A DNA stretch of 64,000 nucleotides from an uncultured Poribacteria bacterium (lineage in GTDB: Bacteria; Poribacteria; WGA-4E; WGA-3G), in NCBI GenBank assembly GCA_951812525.1, contig OX638316.1, positions 3,094,506-3,158,505 on the forward strand, in the 5' to 3' direction. This document shows, piece after piece, positions 25,782 to 35,360 of this stretch. The position numbers and the translations under genes were made by a program. The notes beneath the pieces are model-generated. The model was given only the letters and a program-made list of their open reading frames with translations. It did no database searches and was not told the origin of the DNA. The first letter of the stretch is position 1; each line of letters begins with the position of its first letter.

Positions 25782-26345
25782 ATGGTTTTAATGATTGACA
25801 ACTATGACTCATTTACCTACAATCTCGTGCAGTATCTGGGCGAACTCGGTGCTGATTTAGAGGTTCATCGGAGTCGAAAAATAGGATTGGATGTGTTAGA
25901 CGACCTGGAACCGGAACGAATTGTGATATCTCCAGGTCCTTGTACACCGCGAGAGGCGGGCATATCCAACGATGTCATAAAACACTTCGCTGGAAAAGTT
26001 CCCATTTTAGGTGTCTGTCTTGGGCATCAGTGCATCGGTGATGTTTTCGGAGGTGATGTCGTTCGTGCGGATCGATTGATGCACGGCAAGACTTCCATGA
26101 TAGTGCATAACGGTGCTGAACTTTTTGAAGGCTTGGATAATCCGTTTGAGGCAACACGTTACCATTCGCTCATCGTCCGGAAGGAGACGCTGCCGGATTG
26201 CCTCGAGATTACGGCATGGACGGATCAGGATGAGATCATGGGACTTCGGCATAAAACGCTACCTATCTGGGGTGTGCAGTTTCATCCGGAATCAATTTTG
26301 ACAGCCGCTGGAAAGGGTCTACTGGGAAACTTTTTGGCACTATAA
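25782..26345 (+). CDS. trpG: Anthranilate synthase component II, glutamine amidotransferase
   Basis: 187 residues, class I glutamine amidotransferase. Nucleophile Cys in [10 protein letters not shown], partner His-Glu in [11 protein letters not shown]-terminal [20 protein letters not shown] and [12 protein letters not shown]. It supplies ammonia to TrpE, and possibly also to PabB, since TrpG and PabA are often the same protein. GTAAGGAGC precedes the ATG. It follows trpE and precedes the Dph6-like pair by about 20 bp. Confidence 0.95.
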   Translation: MVLMIDNYDSFTYNLVQYLGELGADLEVHRSRKIGLDVLDDLEPERIVISPGPCTPREAGISNDVIKHFAGKVPILGVCLGHQCIGDVFGGDVVRADRLMHGKTSMIVHNGAELFEGLDNPFEATRYHSLIVRKETLPDCLEITAWTDQDEIMGLRHKTLPIWGVQFHPESILTAAGKGLLGNFLAL

Positions 26346-26364
26346 ATAATAGAAGGATTTATTG

Positions 26365-27132
26365 ATGGCAAAACAGACGAACGAGGCAACACCCGTGCCG
26401 GTTTTGGTTTCCTGGTCTTCAGGTAAGGATTCCGCGTGGGCACTGCATACACTACGACAACAGTCGGAACACTATGATGTCCGTGGTATTTTTACTACCG
26501 TCACAAAGACATTTGATCGCGTCTCTATTCACTCTACACCGGCATGGGTGCTAAAACAGCAATCTGAGAAACTTGGGGTGCCGTTGTACGAGATACCGAT
26601 CCCCTATCCGTGTTCTAATGCAATCTACGAAGAAGCGATGCGACAGTTTCTCGCTGAAGTGGAAGCATTGCCTGAACATTTGGGAGCGTCGCATTTCGCA
26701 TTCGGGGATCTGTTCCTTGAAGATATCCGTGAATACCGCGAAGATAAACTTAGAGGAACCGGCTTCACACCAATCTTTCCGGTGTGGGGAGAGGAAACTA
26801 CCCAGCTTGCCCAAACGATGATTGCCTCTGGCATGCGTGCTATTGTCACGGCGCTTAATCCTACCAAGGTCCCTGCTGACTTTGCGGGACGATGGTTTGA
26901 TGCCGATCTCCTTGCAGACTTGCCCGATGGGGTGGATCCGCTTGGAGAAAATGGTGAATTCCATACATGTGTCGTTGATGGACCGATGTTTAGCTCGTCT
27001 GTTGCCGCGAAACCCGGTCAGGTTGTCCAGCGTGATATTGTTTCTACTAAAGATAAGGATGACAAAATTCACTCAAGAAGCAACACTTCGCCGACTTATG
27101 TCTATGCTGATGTAGTCCCTCTGGACGCATAA
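26365..27132 (+). CDS. Dph6-like ATP pyrophosphatase (first of tandem pair)
   Basis: 255 residues. It has the PP-loop SWSSGKDSAWALHTL near the N-terminus and GENGEFHTCVVDGPMF near the C-terminus, the hallmark of the diphthine-ammonia ligase (Dph6/MJ0570-like) family. Diphthamide is absent from bacteria, so the eukaryotic or archaeal role cannot be transferred; an adenylating amidation or ligation is inferred. The start at ATG 26365 has AGAAGGA upstream. It lies in an apparent operon with trpEG and with a second, shorter paralogue 13 bp downstream. Confidence 0.8.
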   Translation: MAKQTNEATPVPVLVSWSSGKDSAWALHTLRQQSEHYDVRGIFTTVTKTFDRVSIHSTPAWVLKQQSEKLGVPLYEIPIPYPCSNAIYEEAMRQFLAEVEALPEHLGASHFAFGDLFLEDIREYREDKLRGTGFTPIFPVWGEETTQLAQTMIASGMRAIVTALNPTKVPADFAGRWFDADLLADLPDGVDPLGENGEFHTCVVDGPMFSSSVAAKPGQVVQRDIVSTKDKDDKIHSRSNTSPTYVYADVVPLDA

Positions 27133-27145
27133 TTTGGGCTATGTT

Positions 27146-27787
27146 ATGAAAAAAGCAGCGGTATTATGGACGGGTGGGAAAGATTCTGCCCTCGCATTTC
27201 AAGTCTCCTTAAATCTTTACGATATAAGGAGACTTGTCTGTTTTGTCCCAGCAGATAACCGGCAATTCTATGCGCATCCGACACAGTTTATGACGTTACA
27301 GGCGCAGAAAATGGGGCTTCCTATTGAGTTTGTGCCGATTTCTGAGCCTTATGAATTGAGTTATCGTCAGCAAATTGAGACAATTAGAGACAGCGGAATT
27401 GAAGTGTTGATTACTGGGGATATTTCTATTGTGGGTGGGATGCCCAATTGGATTGACGGTGTGGCCGCAGGTTTGGTGGAGGTTTATAAACCGTTGTGGG
27501 AATTGGAGCGGGAGTCAATATTGCAGACACTGATCTCCAACAGGTTTGAAGTCGTCTGTTCTCTCGCTTACAAAAAGTATTTCCAACCTACTATCGCCGG
27601 TAGATATTTGGATTCGGGGCTCATTGCAGAACTGAAGCAGTTACCAATAGATACCTGCGGGGAACAGGGTGAATACCACACATGGGTGTTAGATGCACCG
27701 TTTTTCAAAGAAGCTATACAGTTGGAAGGCACACGGGTCGTTGAGGCGGTCGAATATTATTATCTTACCTATGCGGATGCAGTGTGA
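27146..27787 (+). CDS. Dph6-like ATP pyrophosphatase (second of tandem pair)
   Basis: 213 residues from the ATG at 27146 (a TTG at 27134 is an alternative; neither has a clear ribosome binding site). PP-loop LWTGGKDSALAFQ, then EVLITGDI and the family C-terminal motif GEQGEYHTWVLDAPFF. It is clearly paralogous to the preceding gene but diverged and shorter. Two different paralogues side by side suggest either a heteromer or two related substrates. It converges on panB 12 bp away. Confidence 0.78.
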   Translation: MKKAAVLWTGGKDSALAFQVSLNLYDIRRLVCFVPADNRQFYAHPTQFMTLQAQKMGLPIEFVPISEPYELSYRQQIETIRDSGIEVLITGDISIVGGMPNWIDGVAAGLVEVYKPLWELERESILQTLISNRFEVVCSLAYKKYFQPTIAGRYLDSGLIAELKQLPIDTCGEQGEYHTWVLDAPFFKEAIQLEGTRVVEAVEYYYLTYADAV

Positions 27788-27799
27788 AATCGGAACGCG

Positions 27800-28630
27800 T
27801 TAGCGTTCTGATAGCAACCACTTCTGCAGGCGAGCGAGTTTATCTGAAGGGATGTGTGAGACATTCGCATCTGTAGGAAACGTGCAGTTCGTCACCTCTT
27901 CTTGATACCTACGGATTGCTTCAAAAGTCAGATGGTCGTAATTTTGATAGCGTTTAGCGTGTTTGAAGGGCGGACCTATCCCTAATATATCGTTGATAAC
28001 AAGGACTTGTCCGTCACAGAACCGTCCCGCTCCAATCCCGATGGTGGGAATATTAAGGGTATCGGTTATGATTTGGCTGACCTCTTCGGTAATTTTTTCA
28101 AGGACGATAAGCTTGGCACCAGCATCTGCGAGTGCTGTTGATGCTTCGATGAGTTGCTTTGCTTTCGCAAATGTTTTTCCGTGTGTAGCTGCTTTAGTAC
28201 CGTGGATTTGTGGGTTGTGTCCGATGTGGGCGCAGATCTCCACCCCTGCTTCGGTAAGTGCGGTAACGATCGGAACCTTTTCAATTCCGCCTTCCAATTT
28301 AACGCCATCAGCCCCATCGGCTAAGAATAGATTCGCATTGGTAACCGCTTGCTTCACGTCTCGGTCAGCGGCGTAAGGCATGTCAACGAGGAGGTAAGCA
28401 TCCGTCACGCCGCGACGCACTGCTTGGAGATGGTGGCGCATATCTGCCATCGTTACCTCTACTTCACTTTTGTAGCCGAGAACGTTGGTGCCGACACTAT
28501 CCCCAACAAAGACAATGTCGATTCCTGCCTCGTCCTGCAAGCAGGCAGTCGGGTAATCGTAGCAGGTTAACACGGTGATGGGTTGCTGCTCTCGTTTTTT
28601 GGTGTGCAGGTAAGTGATGTCTTTTTTCAC
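27800..28630 (-). CDS. panB: 3-methyl-2-oxobutanoate hydroxymethyltransferase
   Basis: 276 residues. It transfers a one-carbon unit from methylene-tetrahydrofolate to ketoisovalerate, the first step to pantothenate and CoA. Motifs: LTCYDYPTACLQDEAGID, VGDSVGTNVLGY, VKLEGG, AHIGHNPQ, and TIGIGAGRFCDGQVLVIND. The start is GTG with GAGAGG upstream. It is the last gene of the leftward sucC-pgk-proS-sucD-panB group, 41 bp after sucD. No panC is adjacent. Confidence 0.95.
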   Translation of the reverse strand: MKKDITYLHTKKREQQPITVLTCYDYPTACLQDEAGIDIVFVGDSVGTNVLGYKSEVEVTMADMRHHLQAVRRGVTDAYLLVDMPYAADRDVKQAVTNANLFLADGADGVKLEGGIEKVPIVTALTEAGVEICAHIGHNPQIHGTKAATHGKTFAKAKQLIEASTALADAGAKLIVLEKITEEVSQIITDTLNIPTIGIGAGRFCDGQVLVINDILGIGPPFKHAKRYQNYDHLTFEAIRRYQEEVTNCTFPTDANVSHIPSDKLARLQKWLLSER

Positions 28631-28671
28631 TTTTCCTCTCGCCTCCGCCTGTATACAGCCGAAAAATCGTT

Positions 28672-29544
28672 TTAGGCTAAGACCTCTGCCACGGTTTCGC
28701 CAATAGTGGCGAGACTGTCTGCTACAGCGATTCCCGCGTCTTTGAGAGCCTGAATTTTGTCCGCAGCCGTACCTTGACCACCGGAAATAATTGCACCGGC
28801 GTGTCCCATGCGTTTACCCGGTGGGGCAGTCTGACCGGCGATAAAACCGACAACGGGTTTTGTCATTTCCTTTTTCACAAATTGTGACGCCGTTTCTTCA
28901 GCACTTCCACCAATCTCACCGATTAAAACAACAGCGTGTGTGTCATTATCCGCTTCAAACAGTCTAAGCACATCAACAAAATTTGTTCCGATCACTGGGT
29001 CACCACCAATGCCAACACAGGTAGACTGACCAATGCCGAGACGTTTCAGTTGATATGCAGCTTCGTAAGTTAAGGTGCCGCTTCGGGAGACAATGCCAAC
29101 GTTGCCTGGGGTATAAGCGAACTCAGGCATCACGCCGATTTTGCATTCACCGGGTGTGATGACACCCGGGCAGTTCGGACCGATTAAGCGAGTCGGTTTA
29201 CCTTGAAGGAACGCCTTTGCTTTAACCATGTCGAGAACAGGGATATGCTCCGAAATACAAACGATCAACTCAACACCTGCCTCGGCGGCTTCCATGATAG
29301 AGTCCGCGGCGTTGAAGCGTGCAGGAACGAAAACCATTGATGTGTCTGCCCCTGTTGCTGCAACACCTTCTGCCACAGTATCATATACAGGAATGCCGTT
29401 TACGTCGGATCCACCTCTACCGGGAACTGAACCGGCGACAATTTGGGTGCCGTAAGCTGCACACTGCTCGGTGTGAAAGCGTCCAGAGCGACCTGTGATG
29501 CCTTGAACAATCACTTTCGTATCTTTGTTAACGAGTATACTCAT
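28672..29544 (-). CDS. sucD: Succinate-CoA ligase, alpha subunit
   Basis: 290 residues, the standard length. It is the CoA-binding and phospho-His subunit of the TCA-cycle enzyme. Motifs: [57 protein letters not shown], and the phosphohistidine region [10 protein letters not shown]. No clear ribosome binding site precedes the ATG. Its partner sucC lies two genes upstream, with pgk and proS in between. Confidence 0.96.
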   Translation of the reverse strand: MSILVNKDTKVIVQGITGRSGRFHTEQCAAYGTQIVAGSVPGRGGSDVNGIPVYDTVAEGVAATGADTSMVFVPARFNAADSIMEAAEAGVELIVCISEHIPVLDMVKAKAFLQGKPTRLIGPNCPGVITPGECKIGVMPEFAYTPGNVGIVSRSGTLTYEAAYQLKRLGIGQSTCVGIGGDPVIGTNFVDVLRLFEADNDTHAVVLIGEIGGSAEETASQFVKKEMTKPVVGFIAGQTAPPGKRMGHAGAIISGGQGTAADKIQALKDAGIAVADSLATIGETVAEVLA

Positions 29545-29579
29545 ATTTTTTTTGCTTATAAATATATCAGTGCTATGAA

Positions 29580-29610
29580 TTTAGCCTCGATTAAATGATT
29601 CGAGGCTAAA
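29580..29610 (-). terminator. Hairpin between proS and sucD
   Basis: The arms TTAGCCTCGA and TCGAGGCTAA form a perfect stem in the 76-bp proS-sucD gap. No T-tract follows on the minus strand, so it may be an mRNA-stability or weak termination element. Confidence 0.45.
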
Positions 29611-29620
29611 GTTATTTAGT

Positions 29621-31057
29621 TTAGTAGGCACGAGCGAAAATCGTGATGTCTTCGGCGGACTTACCGCAAACAATACACTCGCCGCCTCCGCCAGGTTGTT
29701 CTATTGGGATGCATCGGATAGTTGCCTGTGTTTCCTCTCTGGCTTTGTCTTCGCATGCCTCGTCGCCGCACCAATGTGCGCGGGCAAATCCGTTTTCAAT
29801 CACCTCTTTGAATGCCGCGTAAGTAGTAGGCTCAAAGGTATTCGCATCGCGGAACTCTGTTGCCCGTTTGAGCATATCCGCTTGGATTGTGTCAAGCATC
29901 TGCGTTACCGCTTCAGCAGCGTTAGCAATCGGGACGAACGTTTTACCTTCCTTACCGAGTATATCCCGTCGTGCGAGGACAACCTGCTGGTTGCTTAAGT
30001 CCCGAGGACCTATCTCTATACGCAGCGGAACACCTTTGAGTTCCCATTCGTTGAATCGCCTACCCGGTGACTGCTCCTGTCTGTCGTCAACATGGTAACG
30101 AACACTGCCCAGTGTTTCGCAGATGGCATCGACGGCTTGCATAACGGCTTGTTTGTCGTCTTCTCTATTTTTTGGGACGATTGGGACGATGACGAGTTGT
30201 GTGGGTGCAAGCCTCGGTGGCAGAACCAACCCTTGGTCATCTCCGTGTGCCATAATAATAGCACCGATCATTCGAGTGCTTACCCCCCAACTTGTTGTCC
30301 AACAGTGCTGTTGTTTCTGCTTCGCGTCGAGGTATTGGATGTCAAAGGCTTTAGCGAAGTTTTGTCCAAGATCGTGCGACGTTCCGGCTTGTAGGGCACG
30401 TTTATCGCCCATCATTGCCTCAATAGTGTAAGAGGTCAATGCCCCAGGGAACTTTTCACTTTCGCTCTTGCGACCCGGTATAACAGGTATTGCGGCTTCG
30501 TTGATCGCAAAATCGGTGTAGATATCAAGGATGCGGAGTGTCTCTTCTTCTGCTTCTTCATGGCTTGCGTGTGCAGTGTGTCCTTCTTGCCAGAAGAATT
30601 CCATCGTTCTTAAGAAAAGGCGGGGACGCAGCTCCCACCTGACTACATTTGCCCACTGATTAATAAGCACCGGTAGGTCACGGTAGGACTGGATCCATTG
30701 ACTATACATGTAACCGATGATGGTTTCGGAAGTCGGGCGGACCACGAGCGGCTCTTCTAACTTTTTCCCACCACCGTGGGTAACAACGGCAAGTTCCGGT
30801 TTGAAACCTTCGACGTGTTCCGCTTCCTTCTCAATGAAACTCATCGGTATGAAGAGCGGGAAAGCAGCGTTTTGATGTCCTGTTTCTTTGAAGCGGGTGT
30901 CCAGTTGTTCTTTGACGTTTTCCCAGAGGGCGTAGCCGTAGGGACGCACTACCATGCATCCGCGTACGGGCGCGTAATCTGCCATTTCCGCTTGACGGAT
31001 GACTTGGGTGTACCATTTTGCGTAGTCTTCACTACGCGGAACTATTTTATCAAACAT
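29621..31057 (-). CDS. proS: Prolyl-tRNA synthetase, archaeal/eukaryotic type
   Basis: 478 residues, the short form without the editing insertion found in bacterial-type ProRS. Class II motifs: motif 2 region VVRWELRPRLFLRTMEFFWQEGHTAH (split here by context), motif 3 GLVLPPRLAPTQ. The C-terminal zinc-binding-like domain (WCGDEACE and CIVCGK) and the final ARAY are typical of the ProS type 3 group. AAAGGA precedes the ATG. It lies between pgk and sucD, and a tRNA-Pro gene lies elsewhere in the window. Confidence 0.95.
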   Translation of the reverse strand: MFDKIVPRSEDYAKWYTQVIRQAEMADYAPVRGCMVVRPYGYALWENVKEQLDTRFKETGHQNAAFPLFIPMSFIEKEAEHVEGFKPELAVVTHGGGKKLEEPLVVRPTSETIIGYMYSQWIQSYRDLPVLINQWANVVRWELRPRLFLRTMEFFWQEGHTAHASHEEAEEETLRILDIYTDFAINEAAIPVIPGRKSESEKFPGALTSYTIEAMMGDKRALQAGTSHDLGQNFAKAFDIQYLDAKQKQQHCWTTSWGVSTRMIGAIIMAHGDDQGLVLPPRLAPTQLVIVPIVPKNREDDKQAVMQAVDAICETLGSVRYHVDDRQEQSPGRRFNEWELKGVPLRIEIGPRDLSNQQVVLARRDILGKEGKTFVPIANAAEAVTQMLDTIQADMLKRATEFRDANTFEPTTYAAFKEVIENGFARAHWCGDEACEDKAREETQATIRCIPIEQPGGGGECIVCGKSAEDITIFARAY

Positions 31058-31080
31058 CTTTTTTCCTTTACGGATCTAAA

Positions 31081-32271
31081 TCAGTTGTCCGTTAAAGCGG
31101 CAATACCAGGTAAAGATTTCCCTTCTAAAAATTCTAAGGACGCACCGCCACCTGTTGAGATATGTGTCATCCGCTCCGCAACGCCGGCTTGCTGTATCGC
31201 TGCGACACAATCGCCACCGCCGATGATGCTCACCGATTCCGATTCGGCGATCTGTTTCGCTACAGCAATTGTGCCTTGGGCGAACTTCTCAAATTCATAT
31301 ACACCTAACGGACCGTTCCACACCACCGTTTTCGCTGCTGAGATCTGTTCACCAAACGAAGATACCGTTTCGGGACCGATGTCCAATCCCTGCCACCCAT
31401 CGGGGATGTAGCCTTTATCCACAATATGAGATTCGGTTTCGGGATCAAAGTCGCGTCCAACAACGTGGTCTACGGGTAGTAGGACAGACGCTGAGAATGC
31501 TTCCTTCTCGACCAGTGATTTTGCGATGTCAAGTTTTTCGGTTTCGACAAGTGAGTTACCGATACTGAACCCCATTGCTGACAGAAATGTATATGCCATG
31601 CCGCCGCCAATGAGGAGTTTATCGACTTTCCCCAGTAAATTTTCAATGAGTGTGATTTTGTCGGATATTTTCGCACCGCCGAGAATAGCGACATACGGAC
31701 GTTTAGGATCTTCAAGAGTAGTACTGAGGTAATAAATTTCACGTGCCATGAGGAATCCGGCAACGCACGGATTCAAATAGTGGGTCACGCCCTCCGTTGA
31801 AGCATGCGCACGGTGTGCTGTGCCGAAAGCATCGTTAACATAGACATCCGCAAGTGAGGCGAGTTCCTGGGCAAATCTTGGATCGTTTTCGGTTTCTTCA
31901 GCGTAGAAGCGGACGTTCTCAAGGAGCAGCACCTCGCCATTGCTCATGGCAGCGACGGCACTCTGTACGGACTCACCGATGCAATCGTTGACATGTCCGA
32001 CACGCTTGCCGAGTTTCTGGCTGAGTGCTATAGCGATCGGCTGAGTTGTGAACGTCTCTTGGTCGGCAGCTGAACCTACCTCAGGTCTACCTAAATGTGT
32101 CACCAAGATGATTTTGGCATCGGCGTTGATGAGTGCCAGAAGTGTCGGCAAAGCACCAGTGATACGGGTTTCATCTGCGATCTTTCCATCCTTCATCGGG
32201 ACGTTAAAGTCCACCCGCACGAGAACACGTTTTCCTGTAACGTCTATGTCCTTTAATTCAAGTTTTGCCAC
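31081..32271 (-). CDS. pgk: Phosphoglycerate kinase
   Basis: 396 residues, standard length. Glycolytic interconversion of 1,3-bisphosphoglycerate and 3-phosphoglycerate. Motifs: RVLVRVDFNVPMKDGKI, VTHLGRP, YVNDAFGTAHRAHAS, AILGGAKISDKI, GGGMAYTFL and the C-terminal GGGD-C and STGGGASLE. The start is GTG with GGGGAG upstream. It sits 65 bp downstream of sucC; gap is not adjacent. Confidence 0.97.
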   Translation of the reverse strand: MAKLELKDIDVTGKRVLVRVDFNVPMKDGKIADETRITGALPTLLALINADAKIILVTHLGRPEVGSAADQETFTTQPIAIALSQKLGKRVGHVNDCIGESVQSAVAAMSNGEVLLLENVRFYAEETENDPRFAQELASLADVYVNDAFGTAHRAHASTEGVTHYLNPCVAGFLMAREIYYLSTTLEDPKRPYVAILGGAKISDKITLIENLLGKVDKLLIGGGMAYTFLSAMGFSIGNSLVETEKLDIAKSLVEKEAFSASVLLPVDHVVGRDFDPETESHIVDKGYIPDGWQGLDIGPETVSSFGEQISAAKTVVWNGPLGVYEFEKFAQGTIAVAKQIAESESVSIIGGGDCVAAIQQAGVAERMTHISTGGGASLEFLEGKSLPGIAALTDN

Positions 32272-32336
32272 GTGTTGGTTCTCCCCAAGCCTAAGTTCTC
32301 TGCAAGTTTTACCTTACACGATCAAGACGTTGATTT

Positions 32337-33521
32337 TTACGCAGGATTCGCCGCTGTTACTGCCAGTTGTGCTGCTTCAGAGAGTCCTTCTGCTTGCTGA
32401 ACGTTCAAGTCCGATTCGGCAATAATCTGTTTTCCAAGTTCTACATTTGTTCCTTCCAACCGAACTACGAGAGGAACATCGAGTTTGACCTGTTTCGCTG
32501 CCTCAACAATGCCGTTGGCGATTGTGTCGCACTTCATGATACCGCCAAAGATGTTAACGAGAACAGCGTTCACATTATGGTCTGCGAGTATGAGTCGGAA
32601 AGCGTGCGTGACTGCCTCGACCGATGCGCCACCGCCAACATCGAGAAAGTTTGCCGGTTCACCGCCGTTCTGTTTGATGATGTCCATTGTTGCCATTGCA
32701 AGTCCCGCCCCGTTCACCATACAGCCGATGTTGCCATCGAGTCGGATGTAACTTAAACCGGATTCACTGGCTTCTAATTCACTCGGGTCTTCTTCGTGTG
32801 GATCGCGCATGGCAGAGAGATCAGAATGTCGCCAGAGCGAGTTATCGTCGAGGTTGACTTTAGAATCAAGTGCCACGATGTCCAATCCGTCGTCTGTTGT
32901 TACAATTGCCAACGGATTAATCTCTATGAGTGAGCAGTCGCACGCCGTAAAAGCGTTGTAAAGTGCTAAGATCAGTTCCGCGGCTTTCGGGATAACCGAA
33001 CGGTAGGTCGCGTTGGTGATTAATTTGTAGGCAAACTCTCGTGCTTGGAACTCAGTTAACCCAAAGGCTGGATGAATCTGTGATCTGATAATCTTTTCGG
33101 GTGTTTGTGCCGCGACTTCCTCAATATTGACACCACCCTCTTCACTGCCGATTACCGTGAGTTGTGAAGTTTCCCGGTCCAGGAGTATAGCGAGATAGAA
33201 TTCTTTCTCTATCTCTGCGGCTTCGGCGACAAGCACTTTTCGGACGAGTTTCCCTTCCGGTCCCGTCTGTGGTGTTACGAGTTGCATTCCGAGGATCGCT
33301 TCAGCCTGCTCTTTCACTTCAGCGGGTGAGTGTGCAAGTTTGACTCCGCCTCCCTTGCCGCGTCCACCAGCGTGGATTTGTGCTTTGATAACGTATGTTG
33401 GGCAATTGAGTTCTTGGGCGATGGTTTCCGCTTCCGCTGGCGTTTCAGCGACTTTACCGGGTAGCGTATTGACACCGTGAGATTCTAAGATTTGTCTGGC
33501 TTGGTATTCGTGGATGTTCAT
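32337..33521 (-). CDS. sucC: Succinate-CoA ligase (ADP-forming), beta subunit
   Basis: 394 residues, full length. ATP-grasp domain ([18 protein letters not shown]) and C-terminal flavodoxin-like ligase domain ([28 protein letters not shown]). It works with SucD. It is the first gene of the leftward group and is driven by the promoter at 33608-33636. The EINPLA motif ([11 protein letters not shown]) of the nucleotide-binding site is intact. Confidence 0.97.
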   Translation of the reverse strand: MNIHEYQARQILESHGVNTLPGKVAETPAEAETIAQELNCPTYVIKAQIHAGGRGKGGGVKLAHSPAEVKEQAEAILGMQLVTPQTGPEGKLVRKVLVAEAAEIEKEFYLAILLDRETSQLTVIGSEEGGVNIEEVAAQTPEKIIRSQIHPAFGLTEFQAREFAYKLITNATYRSVIPKAAELILALYNAFTACDCSLIEINPLAIVTTDDGLDIVALDSKVNLDDNSLWRHSDLSAMRDPHEEDPSELEASESGLSYIRLDGNIGCMVNGAGLAMATMDIIKQNGGEPANFLDVGGGASVEAVTHAFRLILADHNVNAVLVNIFGGIMKCDTIANGIVEAAKQVKLDVPLVVRLEGTNVELGKQIIAESDLNVQQAEGLSEAAQLAVTAANPA

Positions 33522-33607
33522 TTTCTATCGTCTTCGGTAGTATTCCTTTGGCATGTTGTAGTTGCTGGTGTATTTGGTCAGTGTGCCCCGCATTAAATAC
33601 ATTAAAA

Positions 33608-33636
33608 ATTATATCATAGTTGAGGCAAAATTGCAA
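33608..33636 (-). promoter_or_regulatory. Promoter of sucC
   Basis: On the minus strand a TTGCAA -35 (33636-33631), a 17-bp spacer ending in TGA, and a TATAAT -10 (33613-33608). The transcript start would fall near 33601, about 80 bp before the sucC start. Confidence 0.75.
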
Positions 33637-33821
33637 GTTTTTCAGGTTCGTTGGCGTTGCTGCTAAGGTGTGTTTGCGGGCATATCAAAATTTTTACTAT
33701 CCTTTTTTCCTTTGGGGACTCTTTAATAATGTAAACAACGTATAGTCGGTTATCTCAAAGGCTTTAATTGACAAACGTCGAGAGGCATAAGAATAGTCCT
33801 GTGTTACGATGTTATTCATAA

Positions 33822-34262
33822 ATGGAGGATGTATCAAAAGTGAGAAATATAATAAGAACTGTTCAATTTTGGCAGAAGTTCGCGAAGATTTTTCAATTAC
33901 ATTGGCAATACCACTGGTCGTATCACCATCCAGAAACCAGTCAAAGCGTGCAAGCAATGCAGAAAATGGACTGCTTTCGAGATAAAGCCCGTTTTCGCAT
34001 TGACGGAGGTTTTCGCATCGATGGAAGCGATGATATCCTTCGTGAACTCCTTGTTTTCAGTCCAAAGGAGAATGGACACGACAAGGATTTCTTATTCTTG
34101 GTTGATGACGAGGCTAATGCCTATGCCAGTATACCGAAAGGCTGGCAACTGATTGACTCCGACGGGGTCGAGGAACGCGGTGATGTTGTCGGTTTTTTGG
34201 ATGGTAAACGCTACCTGTTTGAAGGTGGGTCGGGCAAGTTAATTGCTGTGGCAGAAGAGTAA
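33822..34262 (+). CDS. Hypothetical protein
   Basis: 146 residues, not recognised. It contains an internal short duplication (FRIDGGFRIDG) and a hydrophilic C-terminal half with Asp- and Gly-rich segments (DSDGVEERGDVVGFLDGK). No signal peptide is visible. GGAGG lies inside the first codons of the ATG start, so a GTG at 33840 may be the true start. It is an isolated plus-strand gene between sucC and folK; the 300-bp gap on its left holds only the sucC promoter. Confidence 0.5.
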   Translation: MEDVSKVRNIIRTVQFWQKFAKIFQLHWQYHWSYHHPETSQSVQAMQKMDCFRDKARFRIDGGFRIDGSDDILRELLVFSPKENGHDKDFLFLVDDEANAYASIPKGWQLIDSDGVEERGDVVGFLDGKRYLFEGGSGKLIAVAEE

Positions 34263-34327
34263 ACGGATAAAGTCCAGCTAATTGGATTTAGAGGTAGATG
34301 ATAGTTTTGCATCAGAATGAAGTGGGT

Positions 34328-34861
34328 TTATATCAGTCCTGAACATAGGACGGCTGTTGTTCGGGTTACAGATTTGTCATCGTCAAGGCGTTCGAGTAAG
34401 GTTTGGATGGTCTCCTGAAAAACCGGGTGCACAAGGGTTGGGGCGATCTCTGCTAACGGAGCCAGCACAAAACGACGGAGATGCATCTCTGGGTGTGGCA
34501 CGACAAGTTTCTCGGTCTGGAAGCACAAATCACCGTAGATTAATAAATCCAAGTCGATTTCTCTCGGACCCCAACGGATGCGATGTTGCCTACCAATAGC
34601 GGATTCAATGTCTTTCAAGATGGGCAGTAAAGTGTGGGGAGAAAGGTTGGTCTGGATTGCCACAACGCCGTTCAGGAAGAGTTCCTGTGCTTCATATCCT
34701 ACAGGATCGGTTTTGTAAACGGAGGAAATCTTTTGTAAACTAATTCCCTCCGTTTTCGATAAGGCGTGGATGGCGTTTTGGATATGTTTTAGTCGGTCGC
34801 CGATGTTGCTTCCGAAGCCAATGTAGGCTACGTATATAGAGTCTGTAGTTGGTAACAACAT
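34328..34861 (-). CDS. folK: 2-amino-4-hydroxy-6-hydroxymethyldihydropteridine diphosphokinase
   Basis: 177 residues. It transfers pyrophosphate to hydroxymethyl-dihydropterin in folate synthesis. Signature [16 protein letters not shown] and the N-terminal [10 protein letters not shown] are both present, as is [23 protein letters not shown] precedes the ATG. It is not in a folP/folB operon here and lies downstream of the hicAB pair. Confidence 0.95.
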   Translation of the reverse strand: MLLPTTDSIYVAYIGFGSNIGDRLKHIQNAIHALSKTEGISLQKISSVYKTDPVGYEAQELFLNGVVAIQTNLSPHTLLPILKDIESAIGRQHRIRWGPREIDLDLLIYGDLCFQTEKLVVPHPEMHLRRFVLAPLAEIAPTLVHPVFQETIQTLLERLDDDKSVTRTTAVLCSGLI

Positions 34862-34898
34862 GGCTAAGCCTCAGCGATTTGTGAGGACTGCAAACTGA

Positions 34899-35135
34899 TT
34901 AGGCAGTCATTAAGAATTTCTCAACGTTCCTGCCGGTAGTTGGATGCGGAAGAGGCTTATTTTTTTTCTGAGCGTGCTCCAACAGTTCGTCAACAATTTC
35001 ACACAACTGTCGATAAACTTCAACTTCGTCATCCCCATGGCAACACGGTCCAATGATTCCCGGACAATATCCGATAAAACATTCGTCCTCATCTGACCAT
35101 TCGACAAGTTTAATGTACTTCGCACTCTCAATCAT
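34899..35135 (-). CDS. hicB: HicB-family antitoxin
   Basis: 78 residues from the ATG at 35135, which overlaps the hicA stop by 8 bp; GAGG lies upstream inside hicA. The partial RNase H-like fold typical of HicB is recognisable (IKLVEWSDEDECFIGYCPGI, then HGDDEVEVYRQLCEIVDEL). HicB neutralises the HicA mRNA interferase. The short C-terminus (TGRNVEKFLMTA) has no added DNA-binding domain. Confidence 0.8.
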   Translation of the reverse strand: MIESAKYIKLVEWSDEDECFIGYCPGIIGPCCHGDDEVEVYRQLCEIVDELLEHAQKKNKPLPHPTTGRNVEKFLMTA

Positions 35136-35325
35136 TTTGAGATTCCTCAATTTTTAGTTTAACTTGCTTTTCTTGGTAGGGTTTGGCATCATTGCCGAGA
35201 TTCCCAGAAATCACAACTATTGGACCTGTCGGGTGCTCATAAATTCTGTGACTCCCTTTTCCGCCTGTGTTGGTAAATCCCGCTTTTCTCAGGTCGGCGA
35301 TAAGTTGACGTATTTTTCTTGGCAT
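35128..35325 (-). CDS. hicA: HicA-family toxin (mRNA interferase)
   Basis: 65 residues with the dsRBD-like fold and the key motif GGKGSHRIYEHPTG, in which the His is the catalytic residue of HicA. It begins with MPRKIRQLIADLRKAGF and is followed by the overlapping hicB. The toxin-first order is the usual one for HicAB modules. No strong ribosome binding site was seen. Confidence 0.85.
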   Translation of the reverse strand: MPRKIRQLIADLRKAGFTNTGGKGSHRIYEHPTGPIVVISGNLGNDAKPYQEKQVKLKIEESQND

Positions 35326-35360
35326 AAGGCTTGTTGATACCAGAAATGTGTCGTCCCCTA

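Noticed and set aside
27780-27820. Terminator GAACGC-GTTA-GCGTTC between the convergent Dph6-like and panB genes
   Set aside because: A 6-bp stem without a T-tract on either strand; too weak to annotate.
33697-33957. 86-residue minus-strand open frame near sucC
   Set aside because: Overlaps the plus-strand hypothetical gene; no ribosome binding site, no domain and low-complexity composition.
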